Origin: Clostridia bacterium 41_269
GTDB taxonomy: Bacteria; Bacillota; DTU086
Length of the DNA stretch: 64,000 nt
Assembly: GCA_001508005.1 (NCBI GenBank)
Contig: LGEZ01000010.1
Coordinates: 1 to 64,000, forward strand
Direction: 5' to 3'
Shown here: piece after piece, positions 10,697 through 21,207 of the stretch
Layout of the letters: the number at the start of each line of letters is the position of its first letter
Position numbering within the stretch: position 1 is the stretch's first letter
Notes under the pieces: model-generated
Told to the model about the DNA's origin: nothing
The model's input: only the letters and a program-made list of their open reading frames with translations
Database searches by the model: none
Program-made: the position numbers and the translations under genes

Positions 10697-11383
10697 ATGG
10701 AGGAAATAAGCATGCGATGGGATTTTATAATTGAAATTTTTCCGAAACTTTTAAGGGCTTCAGTTTTAACTTTAGAGCTAACAATAGCTGGAATATCCAT
10801 AGGTATAGTTATCGGACTCATAGCCAGTTTAATGCGGATTTCTGGAATTAAACTTTTTTCAGTTATTGCTAAAATTTATGTAGATTTTTTTAGAGGGACC
10901 CCACTGCTTGTGCAGATAGCAATAATTCATTATGCACTACCTGTAATTTTTGATTATGTACCTGTTGCTATTGTGTCTGGAGTAATTGCGCTGGGAATAA
11001 ACAGCGGTGCGTATGTTGCAGAAATATTTCGCGCTGGTATTCAATCTATTGATAAAGGGCAGATGGAAGCTGCAAGGTCTTTGGGAATGACGTGGGGACA
11101 GGCTATGCGGTACATTATTCTTCCTCAGGCTTTTAAAGTAAGCATACCTCCTCTAGGTAACGAATTTATTGCACTTTTGAAAGATTCTTCCTTAGTATCG
11201 ATTATTGCTGTTGAGGAACTTATGACTACAGGCCGGTTAATAATGGGAAAAACACCTCTTGTGGCAGAGATTTGGTTCAGTGTAGCAATGCTGTATCTTG
11301 TTATGACCAGTACCATTGCTGTTTTAGTAAATTATGTAGAAAGGAGACTTCAGATCGGTGATAGTAGTCAGAAATCTGCATAA
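10697..11383 (+). CDS. amino-acid ABC transporter permease (HisM/GlnP family)
   Basis: [42 protein letters not shown] loop. Confidence 0.94.
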   Translation: MEEISMRWDFIIEIFPKLLRASVLTLELTIAGISIGIVIGLIASLMRISGIKLFSVIAKIYVDFFRGTPLLVQIAIIHYALPVIFDYVPVAIVSGVIALGINSGAYVAEIFRAGIQSIDKGQMEAARSLGMTWGQAMRYIILPQAFKVSIPPLGNEFIALLKDSSLVSIIAVEELMTTGRLIMGKTPLVAEIWFSVAMLYLVMTSTIAVLVNYVERRLQIGDSSQKSA

Positions 11384-12080
11384 AAAATTTGGAAATCTTG
11401 AAGTTCTTAAAGGTATCAACTGCCACGTAAAAGAAAAAGAGGTTGTATGTATTATAGGTCCCAGTGGTTCCGGGAAAAGTACTTTTTTGAGGTGTTTGAA
11501 CCGCCTTGAGGAACCGACTTCTGGAGAAATTATTATTGATAATATACCTGTTACTGGAGATAAAGCTAATGTTAATTTGATCAGGCAGGAAGTGGGCATG
11601 GTTTTTCAAAGATTTAACCTGTTTCCCCATCTCACAGCATTGGAAAATATAATGCTTGCACCCATGAAGGTAAGAAAAAAATCTAGGAAAGAAGCAAAGG
11701 AGATTGCAGAAGAACTTTTAGCAAAAATCGGATTGACGGATAAAAAAGATGCCTATCCCGAACAGCTTTCAGGAGGACAGCAGCAGCGGGTAGCCATTGC
11801 GCGGGCATTGGCTATGAAGCCGAAGGTTATGTTGTTTGATGAGCCTACCTCTTCTTTAGATCCAGAGGTGGTTGGTGAAGTATTAAATGTTATGAAAACC
11901 CTTGCTAAAGAAGGTATGACCATGATTGTTGTAACTCATGAAATGGGGTTTGCAAGGGAAGTTGGAGACCGAGTAATTTTTATGGATGATGGCTGTTTTT
12001 TAGAGGAAGGAACACCAGATGAAATTTTTAATAATCCAAAGTATGAAAGGACCAGAGCTTTTTTGAGCAAAATACTTTAA
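11358..12080 (+). CDS. amino-acid ABC transporter ATP-binding protein (GlnQ family)
   Basis: Walker [38 protein letters not shown]. Confidence 0.96.
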   Translation: MIVVRNLHKKFGNLEVLKGINCHVKEKEVVCIIGPSGSGKSTFLRCLNRLEEPTSGEIIIDNIPVTGDKANVNLIRQEVGMVFQRFNLFPHLTALENIMLAPMKVRKKSRKEAKEIAEELLAKIGLTDKKDAYPEQLSGGQQQRVAIARALAMKPKVMLFDEPTSSLDPEVVGEVLNVMKTLAKEGMTMIVVTHEMGFAREVGDRVIFMDDGCFLEEGTPDEIFNNPKYERTRAFLSKIL

Positions 12081-12102
12081 CAGCTGAAGAGGTGAAATTT
12101 AA

Positions 12103-13026
12103 TTGTATGATAAGAAGAAAAGAATTAAAGCAGATATTTCCTTGATAATAGTAGCTTTCATCTGGGGTATTACGTTCGTTACCGTTAAAAATGCAATAGC
12201 GGATATGGCTCCTTATACTTTTATTGCTATAAGATTTGCTATAGCCTTTATTTTTATGAGTTTATTTTGCATCGGCATCTTTAAGGAATTAAACAAAAAA
12301 ATATTTTTTCCGGGATTAATGTTGGGTGTTTTTCTTTTTGGAGGATATGCATTTCAAACCATTGGGCTACAGTATACTACTGCTTCCAATGCGGGTTTTA
12401 TTACTGGTCTATCTGTTGTTATTGTCCCCCTTATATACTCCATAATTAACAAGACATTACCCTCAAAGACCGCTCTATTGGGTGCCTTTTCTGCAGCTGT
12501 GGGAGTAGGACTGCTTTCATTAAAAGAAAACTATACATTTAATCCTGGCGATTTTCTTATGCTGTTGTGTGCCTTCTGTTTTGCTTTTCATATAGTTTTT
12601 GTTGGCTGCTATGCTTCAAAAGTCAATACAACTTTACTCTCTACGATTCAGATCGGCACTGTGGCTCTAATAAGCGGCATAGCAGGTTTAGCTTTTGAAT
12701 CACATCTGCCTATTCGTTTTACCACTGCAGTTTGGGTAGGGCTGTTAACAACAGCCATACCAGCTACTGCTTTAGCTTTTTTTGTCCAGAATACAATGCA
12801 GAAATATACTACGCCTATGCATACAGCAGTTATTTTTTCTTTGGAGCCGGTTTTTGCAGGTATAGCTGGGTATTTTCTTCTTGGAGAAGTGCTGGGCTTT
12901 AGAGGTTTATTGGGAGCAGCTCTTGTTTTCTTAGGTATGGTACTTTCAGAACTGAGTGAAATACAAAGCTGTACAGTTATTAGGGATATTAAAGACATTG
13001 TTGTGGAAGCGGGAAAAAAGAATTAA
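12103..13026 (+). CDS. EamA/DMT family transporter
   Basis: two EamA repeats, AFIWGITFVTVKNAI and SLEPVFAGIAGYFLLGE. Confidence 0.92.
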   Translation: MYDKKKRIKADISLIIVAFIWGITFVTVKNAIADMAPYTFIAIRFAIAFIFMSLFCIGIFKELNKKIFFPGLMLGVFLFGGYAFQTIGLQYTTASNAGFITGLSVVIVPLIYSIINKTLPSKTALLGAFSAAVGVGLLSLKENYTFNPGDFLMLLCAFCFAFHIVFVGCYASKVNTTLLSTIQIGTVALISGIAGLAFESHLPIRFTTAVWVGLLTTAIPATALAFFVQNTMQKYTTPMHTAVIFSLEPVFAGIAGYFLLGEVLGFRGLLGAALVFLGMVLSELSEIQSCTVIRDIKDIVVEAGKKN

Positions 13027-13088
13027 ACTTGCGCTGATCCTATAAGGTGTGCTATAATACAAAATGCAGATTTTGATAAATATGATGT

Positions 13089-13175
13089 GCGGTGATGGCG
13101 GAACAGGCAGACGCGCTGTCTTGAGGGGGCAGTGCCCTTGAGGGCGTGCGAGTTCGACTCTCGCTCACCGCACCA
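13089..13175 (+). tRNA. tRNA-Leu (anticodon GAG), CCA encoded
   Basis: GCGGTGA...TCACCGC-ACCA, anticodon arm CTGTC-TTGAGGG-GGCAG, long variable arm. Confidence 0.94.
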
Positions 13176-13176
13176 C

Positions 13177-13210
13177 TAAAACTGCCAGCACTGGTTGCTG
13201 GCAGTTTTTA
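13177..13210 (+). terminator. intrinsic terminator after tRNA-Leu
   Basis: AAAACTGCCAGCA-ctgg-TTGCTGGCAGTTTTTA. Confidence 0.85.
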
Positions 13211-13269
13211 TTTATGACAAATAAAATTAACTAAAATATTCTAACTTAATAAAAACAATAGCAATACAT

Positions 13270-13512
13270 TAAAGGATTCAGATTGTCGACAAACCTTCTT
13301 GTTAAATCCTGCAGGTCTCTGCTGCAGTTTGAAATATGATTTAACGAACGTTGTTTAAGGGATCTATACGAAGCATAAGGCAAAACCGAGAGGTGCGAAC
13401 AGGAGATGAGCATCAGTCCTATACTTTCATAGGATGTTGCTTTGGGGAGGTACAAAAAGCTGGAATCCTTTACTGAAACCTAAAAAAACACATTAAAGGA
13501 TTTTTATTAATA
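13270..13512 (+). ncRNA. candidate riboswitch-like structured leader RNA of unknown class
   Basis: Closing stem TAAAGGATTCAG (13270-13281)/CTGGAATCCTTTA (13460-13472); internal hairpins GTTAAATC-CTGCAG..CTGCAG..GATTTAAC (13301-13345) and 13409-13442; 3' closing strand also pairs with TAAAGGATT-TTTATT (13494-13502) as a terminator. Confidence 0.55.
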
Positions 13513-13557
13513 TCATTAGAATAATAAAATTTAGTTTAAGAGGAGGGAAAGGTTTAA

Positions 13558-13977
13558 TTGACGTATTGGTCTATTATAAAAAATGGTATAATTAATGGCA
13601 TTAGAATTACTTGGGATCTTACTAAGGCAGTGGTTCCGATATATTTTTTTATAGTGATTTTAAAACATACTACTGCTTTTGACTGGCTTTCAAATTTTTT
13701 TGAGCCATTAATGAGTTATTTTGGTCTTCCTGGAGAAACAGCTTTACCTTTTGTTCTGGGTAATGTTCTAAATTTATATCCTGCCCTTGGAGCTATTGAA
13801 GCCCTTTCATTGAGCAGTAAACAGATAACTATTATAGCGGTTATGCTTTTATTTTCTCATAGTTTGCCCATTGAACTGGCAATAACAAAAAAAGCAGGTG
13901 TTAAAATTTTTCCTGTTTTATTCATTAGGCTGATGGCTGCATTTATAAGCGGTCTTATATTAAATGCAGTTCTTTGA
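13558..13977 (+). CDS. nucleoside-recognition (Gate) domain membrane protein, half A
   Basis: hydrophobic protein with gate-like helices (ALPFVLGNVLNLYPALGAIEAL); overlaps next gene. Confidence 0.65.
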   Translation: MTYWSIIKNGIINGIRITWDLTKAVVPIYFFIVILKHTTAFDWLSNFFEPLMSYFGLPGETALPFVLGNVLNLYPALGAIEALSLSSKQITIIAVMLLFSHSLPIELAITKKAGVKIFPVLFIRLMAAFISGLILNAVL

Positions 13978-14510
13978 TATATTTTGAAAGAGGTGGGCAG
14001 TTCTTGGATATATTGAATATTATTTATGAAGTTTTTAATGAAAGTTTGACATGTATAATCCAGATTGCAAGGATAGTAATTCCCTTAATGGTGGTGCTTC
14101 AATTAGTAAAAGAATTGAAGCTTTATGATAAATTTTCTTTTATACTAAATCCTTTGGTTCGGATTTTTAAGATGTCAAAGTACACTATTTTGCCCCTTAT
14201 GGCTGGCCTGTTTTTTGGAATAGCCTATGGAGGAGGATTAATTATTCAAACGGCAAGGGAAGGACTTATTACTAAAAGAGACATTTATTTAATGGTTATA
14301 TTTTTATCAATTTTTCATTCAATTTTTGAGGATAATATTTTGTTCGTTGCCATTGGTGCAGATCCATATATAGTTTTTCTGGGAAGGCTTTTTTTGGCTT
14401 TCCTGGTTACTTTGTTATTTTCTAAACTTTGGAAAGTTAAGTCTAAAAGAAGACCGGAACCTGAAGGAGATTATCCCGTCCTCATTGATTATAAAAGCTA
14501 TAAGGAGTGA
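13974..14510 (+). CDS. nucleoside-recognition (Gate) domain membrane protein, half B
   Basis: LPLMAGLFFGIAYGGGLIIQTAREG; SpmB-like; overlaps both neighbours by 4 nt. Confidence 0.65.
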   Translation: MIYFERGGQFLDILNIIYEVFNESLTCIIQIARIVIPLMVVLQLVKELKLYDKFSFILNPLVRIFKMSKYTILPLMAGLFFGIAYGGGLIIQTAREGLITKRDIYLMVIFLSIFHSIFEDNILFVAIGADPYIVFLGRLFLAFLVTLLFSKLWKVKSKRRPEPEGDYPVLIDYKSYKE

Positions 14511-15598
14511 ATGGAAAATTGGCTATTCTAAGTGGTATTATTGGGCTTCCTGCGGTAGGAAAATCTACTGTTTTTGATATTTTAACCAGCAGTGCCCCTT
14601 CACGTCATGGGCAGGTCAACATTGGGACAGTTGCTGTTCCTGACAGTCGCCTTGATTATTTGTGGGAGATTTATAGGCCGGAAAAAAAGGTTTATGCTTC
14701 GATGGAAGTTATGGATATTCCAGGTTTAAACCCAAAGGAAATGGATAGAGAGCAGCTTAGAAAATTTCTTGAGGAGATCCGTAGAGCTGATGTTTTCATT
14801 CATGTTGTAAGAGGTTTTAGGAATGATGCTGTTTGGCATGTGGAAGGGGAAATAAATATAAAACGGGATATTGACATTATAAATACTGAGCTGATTTTGA
14901 ATGATCTTCAGCTGGTAGAAACAAGAATCAGCAGCATTGAAGAAACCCGCAAGAAAAAAGGTATCAGCAGTGAAACAGAGGCGGAGCTCTCTGCTCTCTT
15001 AAAATATAGGAAAGCATTGGAAGAAGAAGTTCCCATTTGCAGTGTAGAGCTGTCAGAATTTGAAGAAAAAGCAGTGCGTCATCTTGGTTTTTTAACTTCA
15101 AAACCCATGGTTTTGGTAATTAATTTAGATGAGGAGCAGCTGAGTAAAGGATATGATGAAAGGGAGTACGTGCATAATTGGGCGGAGGAAAGGGGTTATA
15201 AGTTAATTGAAATATGTGCGTCTCTTGAGCAGGAGATAAGTGAGCTTGATAAATCAGATCAAATGCTTTTTCTTAAGGAGATAGGGATGGAGCAGCCAGG
15301 CAGTATGAGAATTGCCAGGGCAGTTTTTGAAAGCTTGGATTTAATAACCTTTTTTACAGTAGGAAAAGATGAGGTTAAGGCATGGGTCATTACTGAAGGC
15401 ACAAATGCCAGAAAGGCTGCGGGAAAAATTCATTCTGATATGGAACGCGGCTTTATTCGAGCGGAAGTTGTTAGCTTTGAAGATTTTAAGGCATGTGGTT
15501 CGGAAAAAGAAGCAAAAAAAAGAGGATTATATCGATTGGAAGGAAAAGATTATATTGTTAAGGATGGTGATATTATCCAATTTAGGTTTAATGTATGA
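14507..15598 (+). CDS. YchF/Obg-family NTPase with TGS-like C-terminus
   Basis: GLPAVGKSTVFDILTS (G1), MDIPGL (G3), NLDE in place of NKxD (as in YchF), C-terminal HSDMERGFIRAEVVSFEDF and EGKDYIVKDGDIIQFRFNV. Confidence 0.88.
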   Translation: MNGKLAILSGIIGLPAVGKSTVFDILTSSAPSRHGQVNIGTVAVPDSRLDYLWEIYRPEKKVYASMEVMDIPGLNPKEMDREQLRKFLEEIRRADVFIHVVRGFRNDAVWHVEGEINIKRDIDIINTELILNDLQLVETRISSIEETRKKKGISSETEAELSALLKYRKALEEEVPICSVELSEFEEKAVRHLGFLTSKPMVLVINLDEEQLSKGYDEREYVHNWAEERGYKLIEICASLEQEISELDKSDQMLFLKEIGMEQPGSMRIARAVFESLDLITFFTVGKDEVKAWVITEGTNARKAAGKIHSDMERGFIRAEVVSFEDFKACGSEKEAKKRGLYRLEGKDYIVKDGDIIQFRFNV

Positions 15599-15622
15599 GT
15601 TTTATATAACTTTATTTTGTTT

Positions 15623-15898
15623 TTATGTATTTTTAAAAAAATCAACCTTTAAATATATTTGTGCCACTTTATCAAAGGAAAGATTGTACTTTTCAGCAAT
15701 GGAATAGATTATTCCTTCTTCAATGTTTTTAATTTTTTCAGCAAGCTGCTCCCTTAATTGGGGAATCCTTGCGTTTTCAAAGGATTTATATATATGGGCA
15801 TTTTCTTTTGTGCTTAATAAAAACTGCTCAAGAACTTCATTGTAAATTTTTAATTCAAATTCTGTGGGACAAATTTCCTTTTTTTCGCATCCCATCAA
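15623..15898 (-). CDS. hypothetical small protein
   Basis: 91-aa ORF with coherent amphipathic composition; convergent with upstream operon. Confidence 0.6.
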   Translation of the reverse strand: MMGCEKKEICPTEFELKIYNEVLEQFLLSTKENAHIYKSFENARIPQLREQLAEKIKNIEEGIIYSIAEKYNLSFDKVAQIYLKVDFFKNT

Positions 15899-15988
15899 AA
15901 TTTCCTCCGCTTTCTGTACTTTTGTTTTTTATTATAGTTTAATGTTGATTTTTGCGGCAATAGTTTTAACGAATGTGGGGTTATAAAA

Positions 15989-16684
15989 ATGAGTTTGTTT
16001 GCTATCGCTGATCTTCATTTATCTTTAGGGGAGCCCAAACCCATGGATATTTTTGGTGTTCAATGGGCTGACCACCACGTTAAAATAGAAGAAAACTGGC
16101 GCAGAACTGTGGGTGAAAATGACTGGGTTCTAATTTGTGGTGATATTTCTTGGGCAATGGACCTTGAAAAGGCTTTTTTGGATTTGGAGTTTATTGCAAG
16201 GCTTCCTGGAAAAAAGATTTTAATTAGAGGCAATCATGATTACTGGTGGAAAGGTATATCCAAGCTTAGAAAAATATTACCCCAGGGGATGTTTGCAATT
16301 CAAAATGATTTTATTCCCATTGAAGGAATAGCTGTCTGTGGAAGCAGGGGCTGGCTTTTGCCTAACAGCAATAATTATCTCCCTGAGGATAAAAAAATTT
16401 ATAATCGAGAACTGCTGCGTGCGGAGATGTCTTTGAAAAAAGCTGATGGGGAAGGCTTTAGAGAAAAACTTTTTATGATGCATTTCCCTCCATTTAACAA
16501 CGGCAGGCTTGACGCCGGCTATAGAGAGCTTTTTAATAAGTATAAAGTTAAATGGTGTGTTTACGGACATCTGCACGGAGCTGATCACCGTTTTGCAGTG
16601 GAAGGCAACATTGACGGAATTGAATATAAATTTGTTGCCTGCGATTATACGGATTTCACTCCTGTGAAGATTCTTGATTTTTAA
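15989..16684 (+). CDS. metallophosphoesterase (predicted phosphohydrolase)
   Basis: DLHLS, GDISWAMD, IRGNHDYWW, YGHLHG motifs. Confidence 0.93.
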   Translation: MSLFAIADLHLSLGEPKPMDIFGVQWADHHVKIEENWRRTVGENDWVLICGDISWAMDLEKAFLDLEFIARLPGKKILIRGNHDYWWKGISKLRKILPQGMFAIQNDFIPIEGIAVCGSRGWLLPNSNNYLPEDKKIYNRELLRAEMSLKKADGEGFREKLFMMHFPPFNNGRLDAGYRELFNKYKVKWCVYGHLHGADHRFAVEGNIDGIEYKFVACDYTDFTPVKILDF

Positions 16685-16725
16685 AGCTGTTTTTTTAAAA
16701 TTATTCATATTTAGGAGAAACGGCA

Positions 16726-17391
16726 ATGTTTATTCTTCGACAGATTCCTATACAATTGGATTATTCAGAAGTTTATAGGTATTTAGGGCTAAAAGGAAAT
16801 AAATCTGTGGAGCAGAATTTTTCTAATCTTGTCAGAGAAATTGGCGATTATGCATTATCCTTTATGGAACCCCGAGGTATATATCACACCCTTAAAATTG
16901 AGAGCATAGAAAAAGACAGGATTTTTTTTAGAAATACGGAGTTTCAGTTAAAAGGAGAAAAGATAGCCAGATATATGTCAAAGTGCGTTCGAATAACTTT
17001 TTTGGCTGTAACCATCGGAGAAGAAATTGATAGTGTTATAGAACAGTTATTTAATGAGGGAAAATCAGCGGAAGCTGTGATTTTGGATGCTGTTGGTTCT
17101 GATGCAGTGGAGCAGGCAGCTAATTGGATAGACAATGCAATAAGCAGACAGGCTAAAACAAAAGGTTTTGTAACCCTTTCTAGAGTGAGCCCGGGTTACG
17201 GTTTATGGAATATTGAGGCAAACCTCGATATATCAAGACTTTTAAATACAGAAGATGAAATAGGTTTAAGGATTCTTGAAAGCTTTCAGCTGGTGCCAAG
17301 AAAATCTGTGATAGCTGCTAAGGGTTGGGTGCCCGCTGGAGTTATCAGGGAAAAGAAGGGTGGGGACAGCCTTGAAAACAGAAATACTTAA
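16726..17391 (+). CDS. B12-dependent methionine synthase activation-domain protein (separate polypeptide)
   Basis: SPGYGLWNIEANLDISRLLN region and position directly upstream of, and overlapping, metH. Confidence 0.75.
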   Translation: MFILRQIPIQLDYSEVYRYLGLKGNKSVEQNFSNLVREIGDYALSFMEPRGIYHTLKIESIEKDRIFFRNTEFQLKGEKIARYMSKCVRITFLAVTIGEEIDSVIEQLFNEGKSAEAVILDAVGSDAVEQAANWIDNAISRQAKTKGFVTLSRVSPGYGLWNIEANLDISRLLNTEDEIGLRILESFQLVPRKSVIAAKGWVPAGVIREKKGGDSLENRNT

Positions 17392-19792
17392 CTATATAAA
17401 GAGCAAAATTTTAGTTTTTGATGGTGCTATGGGAACAGAACTGCAGAAAATGGGACTTTCAGAAAACGAACCTCCTGAAATATGGAATATAAAGAAACCT
17501 GAATTAATTGTAAAGATTCACAGAGCATATTTTAAAGCTGGAGCTAAAGCGGTGACTACCAATACTTTTGGTGCTAATAGAATGAAACTTGCGGAATACG
17601 GACTTGCTCATCGTGTGGAGGAGTTAAATACAGCTGGGGTTAGGCTTGCCAGAAAAGCTGTGGGTTCCGAAGGATTTGTTGCTGCTTCTATAGGTCCTTT
17701 AGGGGTTTTTATTGAGCCCTTGGGAGAATTATCTTTTGATGAGGCCTATGAAATTTTTTTTGAACAGGCTAAGGCTTTAACGAAAGCTGGTGCCGATGCC
17801 ATTATATTGGAAACAATGTCCGATTTGGGTGAAATTAGGGCAGCTCTCCTAGCTGTTAAAGATGCTGCAGATATTCCTGTAATTACATCTATGACCTATG
17901 CGGAAGGAGAAAGAACCCTTACTGGAACAGATCCAGAAACCGCTGCGGTTGTTTTAGAAAGCTTGGGTGCCGATGTTATAGGGGTAAATTGTTCAGGAGG
18001 TCCCAGAGAACTGGAGAAAGTTGTTGAGATTTTGTGCAGTTCCACTAATTTACCAATTCTTGTGGAACCCAATGCAGGTATGCCGGAGCTTATCAATGGT
18101 TGCACTGTGTTTAAGGAATCTCCCCAGAACATGGCTACTTTTGCCAGAAAGTTTGCTTCTTTTGGAGCAGTAATGATCGGTTCTTGCTGTGGAAGTACTC
18201 CAGAGCATACCGCTGCCATTGCAGGAGAGCTTAAAGGATTAAAACCAATCAAAAGAACAAAACACTTTCCATTGAGAGTGACAGGACGTTCAAAAACGGA
18301 AAAAATAGGCGGCAGCGGTTTTCCTGTTATAATTGGAGAGCGCATAAATCCCACAGGGAAAAAACATTTGACCGACGAGATCCGCGAGGGAAAAACAACT
18401 ATAATAAAAGCTGAGGCAATTTCTCAGGAAAAAGCTGGTGCTCACCTTCTTGATGTTAATGTAGGGGTTCCCGGTGTTGATGAACCTCTATTAATGAAGA
18501 CTGCAGTACAAGCAGTACAAAGTGTTGTTAATACTCCTCTTGTTCTGGATAGTTCCAATCCCCAAGCCCTTGAGGCAGGTTTAAAGGCCTACCATGGAAA
18601 AGCAGTTGTAAATTCTGTTACGGCAGAAGCAGAATCCATGGAAAAAATACTGCCATTGGTAAAAAGATACGGAGCTGCAGTAATAGGATTGTGTCTTAAC
18701 GAACGGGGAATTCCGGAAAGTGCAGTGGAGAGATTGGCAGCAGCTGAAAGGATTTTGAGTTATGCAGAGAAATTTGGTATACATTCCCAAAACCTAATTA
18801 TCGACAGCCTTACCCTTACTGTAAGTGCTGAGCCCAGATCAGCATTGGTTACTTTAGAAAGCATAGAGCTTGTTAAAGAAAAACTAGGTCTATCTACAGT
18901 GCTTGGAGTATCCAATATATCATACGGACTGCCCATGCGGTCAATGCTTAACAGGGCTTTTTTGGCGGCGGCTTTAGAGAGGGGCCTTGATGCTGCTATT
19001 ATTAATCCTTTGGATGAAGATATGATGGATATTTTTTATGCAGGTGCAGTGATTGCAGGCAGAGATAAAAATGCTGAACATTATGTTAAACGGTTTTCTA
19101 AAATTGCCCATGACCAAAAAGAGAAAACCCCAAGAGAAGATAAGGAAAAGCTAAAGGGTGAACAGACATTTCATCCATTGATGGAAGCTGTAATAAAAGG
19201 GGAAAAAGAAAATATAGCAGCATTAGTGGAAAAGTATTTAAAGGATATCAAACCTATGGATATATTAAATAAATATCTCATACCAGCCCTTGAAGAAGTG
19301 GGAAGAAAGTATGAAAAAGGAGAATATTTTCTTCCTCAGCTGATGCTGTCTGCGGATACAATGCAGGAAGCGTTTAAACGTTTGAAACCAGAGTTGGAAA
19401 AGGGAGGAGAAAGTTCCAGAGGAACTGTGGTATTGGCAACTGTAAGAGGAGATATACATGACATTGGGAAAAACATAGTGGCAATAATGCTTAGAAACCA
19501 TGGTTTTAACGTTGTTGACCTTGGCAAAAATGTTCCCAATGAAAAAATTATAGAAGCTGCTAAAGAAACAAATGCGGAGGTTATAGGTTTGAGTGCTCTT
19601 ATGACAACGACAATGCCTCGTATGGGAGAAATTATCGACATGATAAAAGAAAATAATTTACCTTTTAAAGTAATAGTTGGGGGAGCTGCTGTAACCGAAA
19701 AATATGCTCAGGAGATAGGAGCGGACGGCTATGGCAAAGATGCTGTGGCAGCGGTAAATATAGTAAGTAAGCTTATTGAAGGAAAGAATTAA
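17360..19792 (+). CDS. metH: cobalamin-dependent methionine synthase (homocysteine-, pterin- and B12-binding domains, no activation domain)
   Basis: FDGAMGTELQKMG, GERINPTGKK, DIHDIGKNIV (B12-binding DxHxxG). Confidence 0.95.
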   Translation: MGTALKTEILNYIKSKILVFDGAMGTELQKMGLSENEPPEIWNIKKPELIVKIHRAYFKAGAKAVTTNTFGANRMKLAEYGLAHRVEELNTAGVRLARKAVGSEGFVAASIGPLGVFIEPLGELSFDEAYEIFFEQAKALTKAGADAIILETMSDLGEIRAALLAVKDAADIPVITSMTYAEGERTLTGTDPETAAVVLESLGADVIGVNCSGGPRELEKVVEILCSSTNLPILVEPNAGMPELINGCTVFKESPQNMATFARKFASFGAVMIGSCCGSTPEHTAAIAGELKGLKPIKRTKHFPLRVTGRSKTEKIGGSGFPVIIGERINPTGKKHLTDEIREGKTTIIKAEAISQEKAGAHLLDVNVGVPGVDEPLLMKTAVQAVQSVVNTPLVLDSSNPQALEAGLKAYHGKAVVNSVTAEAESMEKILPLVKRYGAAVIGLCLNERGIPESAVERLAAAERILSYAEKFGIHSQNLIIDSLTLTVSAEPRSALVTLESIELVKEKLGLSTVLGVSNISYGLPMRSMLNRAFLAAALERGLDAAIINPLDEDMMDIFYAGAVIAGRDKNAEHYVKRFSKIAHDQKEKTPREDKEKLKGEQTFHPLMEAVIKGEKENIAALVEKYLKDIKPMDILNKYLIPALEEVGRKYEKGEYFLPQLMLSADTMQEAFKRLKPELEKGGESSRGTVVLATVRGDIHDIGKNIVAIMLRNHGFNVVDLGKNVPNEKIIEAAKETNAEVIGLSALMTTTMPRMGEIIDMIKENNLPFKVIVGGAAVTEKYAQEIGADGYGKDAVAAVNIVSKLIEGKN

Positions 19793-20806
19793 ACAAAATA
19801 TTCCACCGTTGCTTCTTTAAATAGGCTGTTGATGTTTTTTATAAAAAATTCTTTAGCATCACTCATAAGGCCTTTGGGATAAATATATTTTCCGTATCCA
19901 AATTGACCAAATTTAAATCTGCGCTTTTCTTCATCCATGGAAAGCTGCGTGTTAGGAAAAACATCCAATATATTTGATTTTGCTCTTTTGGTAAAGCGGT
20001 GGGTTATAAGCTCAAAGGAAAGGGGAATATCTGAGATAAACCTTTTTATGGTTTTGAGCAGTTCAAGGTAGTTGTGCTGCCAGTTATCTTCTAGAAAAAT
20101 AGGTGCGATCATAAAACCAAGGGGATAACCTGCATTAGAAACTTTTTCTGCGGCTTTTAACCTTTCTTCAAGGGCTGGAGTTCCGTGTTCGAAGTTTTTT
20201 ATAACCTCAGGCAGATTTATGCTGAAGCGAAAGTGCGTTTTCCTTTTATGTTCAATGGTAAGCAGGCTGTCAACATTGGTAAATTTCGTCACAAAACGAA
20301 AACGGCCAAACTGCTGTTCTGAAAAAAAAATTAATTGTCTGCTTCAAAGCACCCGTATATATCTCCACGGGAAGGGGATCACTTGTAGCGGCTCCTTCAA
20401 ATAAAGTTATTTCCGGTTTCCGCTGTTCCATATAATCTTTTGCAATGGATAAAATTTCGTCTATATTGACATATATGCGAATATATGGTTTTTTTCCTAG
20501 ATTAGTTGTAAGGTAGCAGTATTCACATTTTCCTGGGCAGCCTGTAACCAAAGGAAGCTGGAAATGGGCAGAAGGCCTGCATGTTTCAAATTTTTTGCTT
20601 TTTCTTGTACCTATAACAAGTGTGCTTTTTGCCTCTCTATATTTGCAGGAAGGAGTTTTTCCCGGTATTCCTAAGACACGATTGTGCGAAGTTGTATATT
20701 TTATTGGTATTCCTTTAGATTTAAAATATTCATATAGATTTTTTCCCAATGGATATTCTAAAGCTGCGGATTCTATATATACCCTTTTGGGAATGAAATT
20801 CTGCAT
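19789..20806 (-). pseudogene. splB: spore photoproduct lyase (radical SAM), frameshifted at an A9 run
   Basis: ORFs 20270-20806 (CPGKCEYC radical SAM motif) and 19789-20292 join in frame if one base is removed from A9 at 20322-20330. Confidence 0.85.
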
Positions 20807-20883
20807 TAAGTTACCCCCGTAATTCTTAAATAAGCTATTTTAAGATTAATTTTCCCGATACAGAAATAAAAAAAGCGGTATTT

Positions 20884-21207
20884 TTAACCGCTTTGCTTTT
20901 TTCCTTCGAAAACTCTAATTATAACATAGGCAATAAGAGCAAATACAAAGAAAACCAGCAGCATAACTGCTATACCGTTTAATGTTCCTATTATGGTTCT
21001 GTAAATTTCAAGAGCCCATCTATTGGAATTTAATTGCAGTACTATTTCACTGCCCTTTTCTCTCATTGTTTGAGGAGAGATATACTTCTCTAGTTTCCAG
21101 ATTTTAACACCATTAGAAATTCCCACTACATAAATTGCAAAATGAAGATATTTCAACCAAGCAGAACTGATGTCCTCAGGGATAATCCACTTTAATATGC
21201 TTTCCAA
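20884..21207 (-). CDS. small membrane protein of unknown function
   Basis: ORF with C-terminal TM segment (IAVMLLVFFVFALIAYVIIRVF). Confidence 0.6.
   Translation of the reverse strand: MESILKWIIPEDISSAWLKYLHFAIYVVGISNGVKIWKLEKYISPQTMREKGSEIVLQLNSNRWALEIYRTIIGTLNGIAVMLLVFFVFALIAYVIIRVFEGKKQSG

Noticed and set aside
13246-13455. 69-aa minus-strand ORF
   Set aside because: Lies entirely over the structured RNA candidate; no recognisable protein features
16685-17360. Possible cobalamin riboswitch or missing domain in metH
   Set aside because: No B12-box sequence; the missing activation domain is encoded by the upstream gene, an arrangement known in Clostridia
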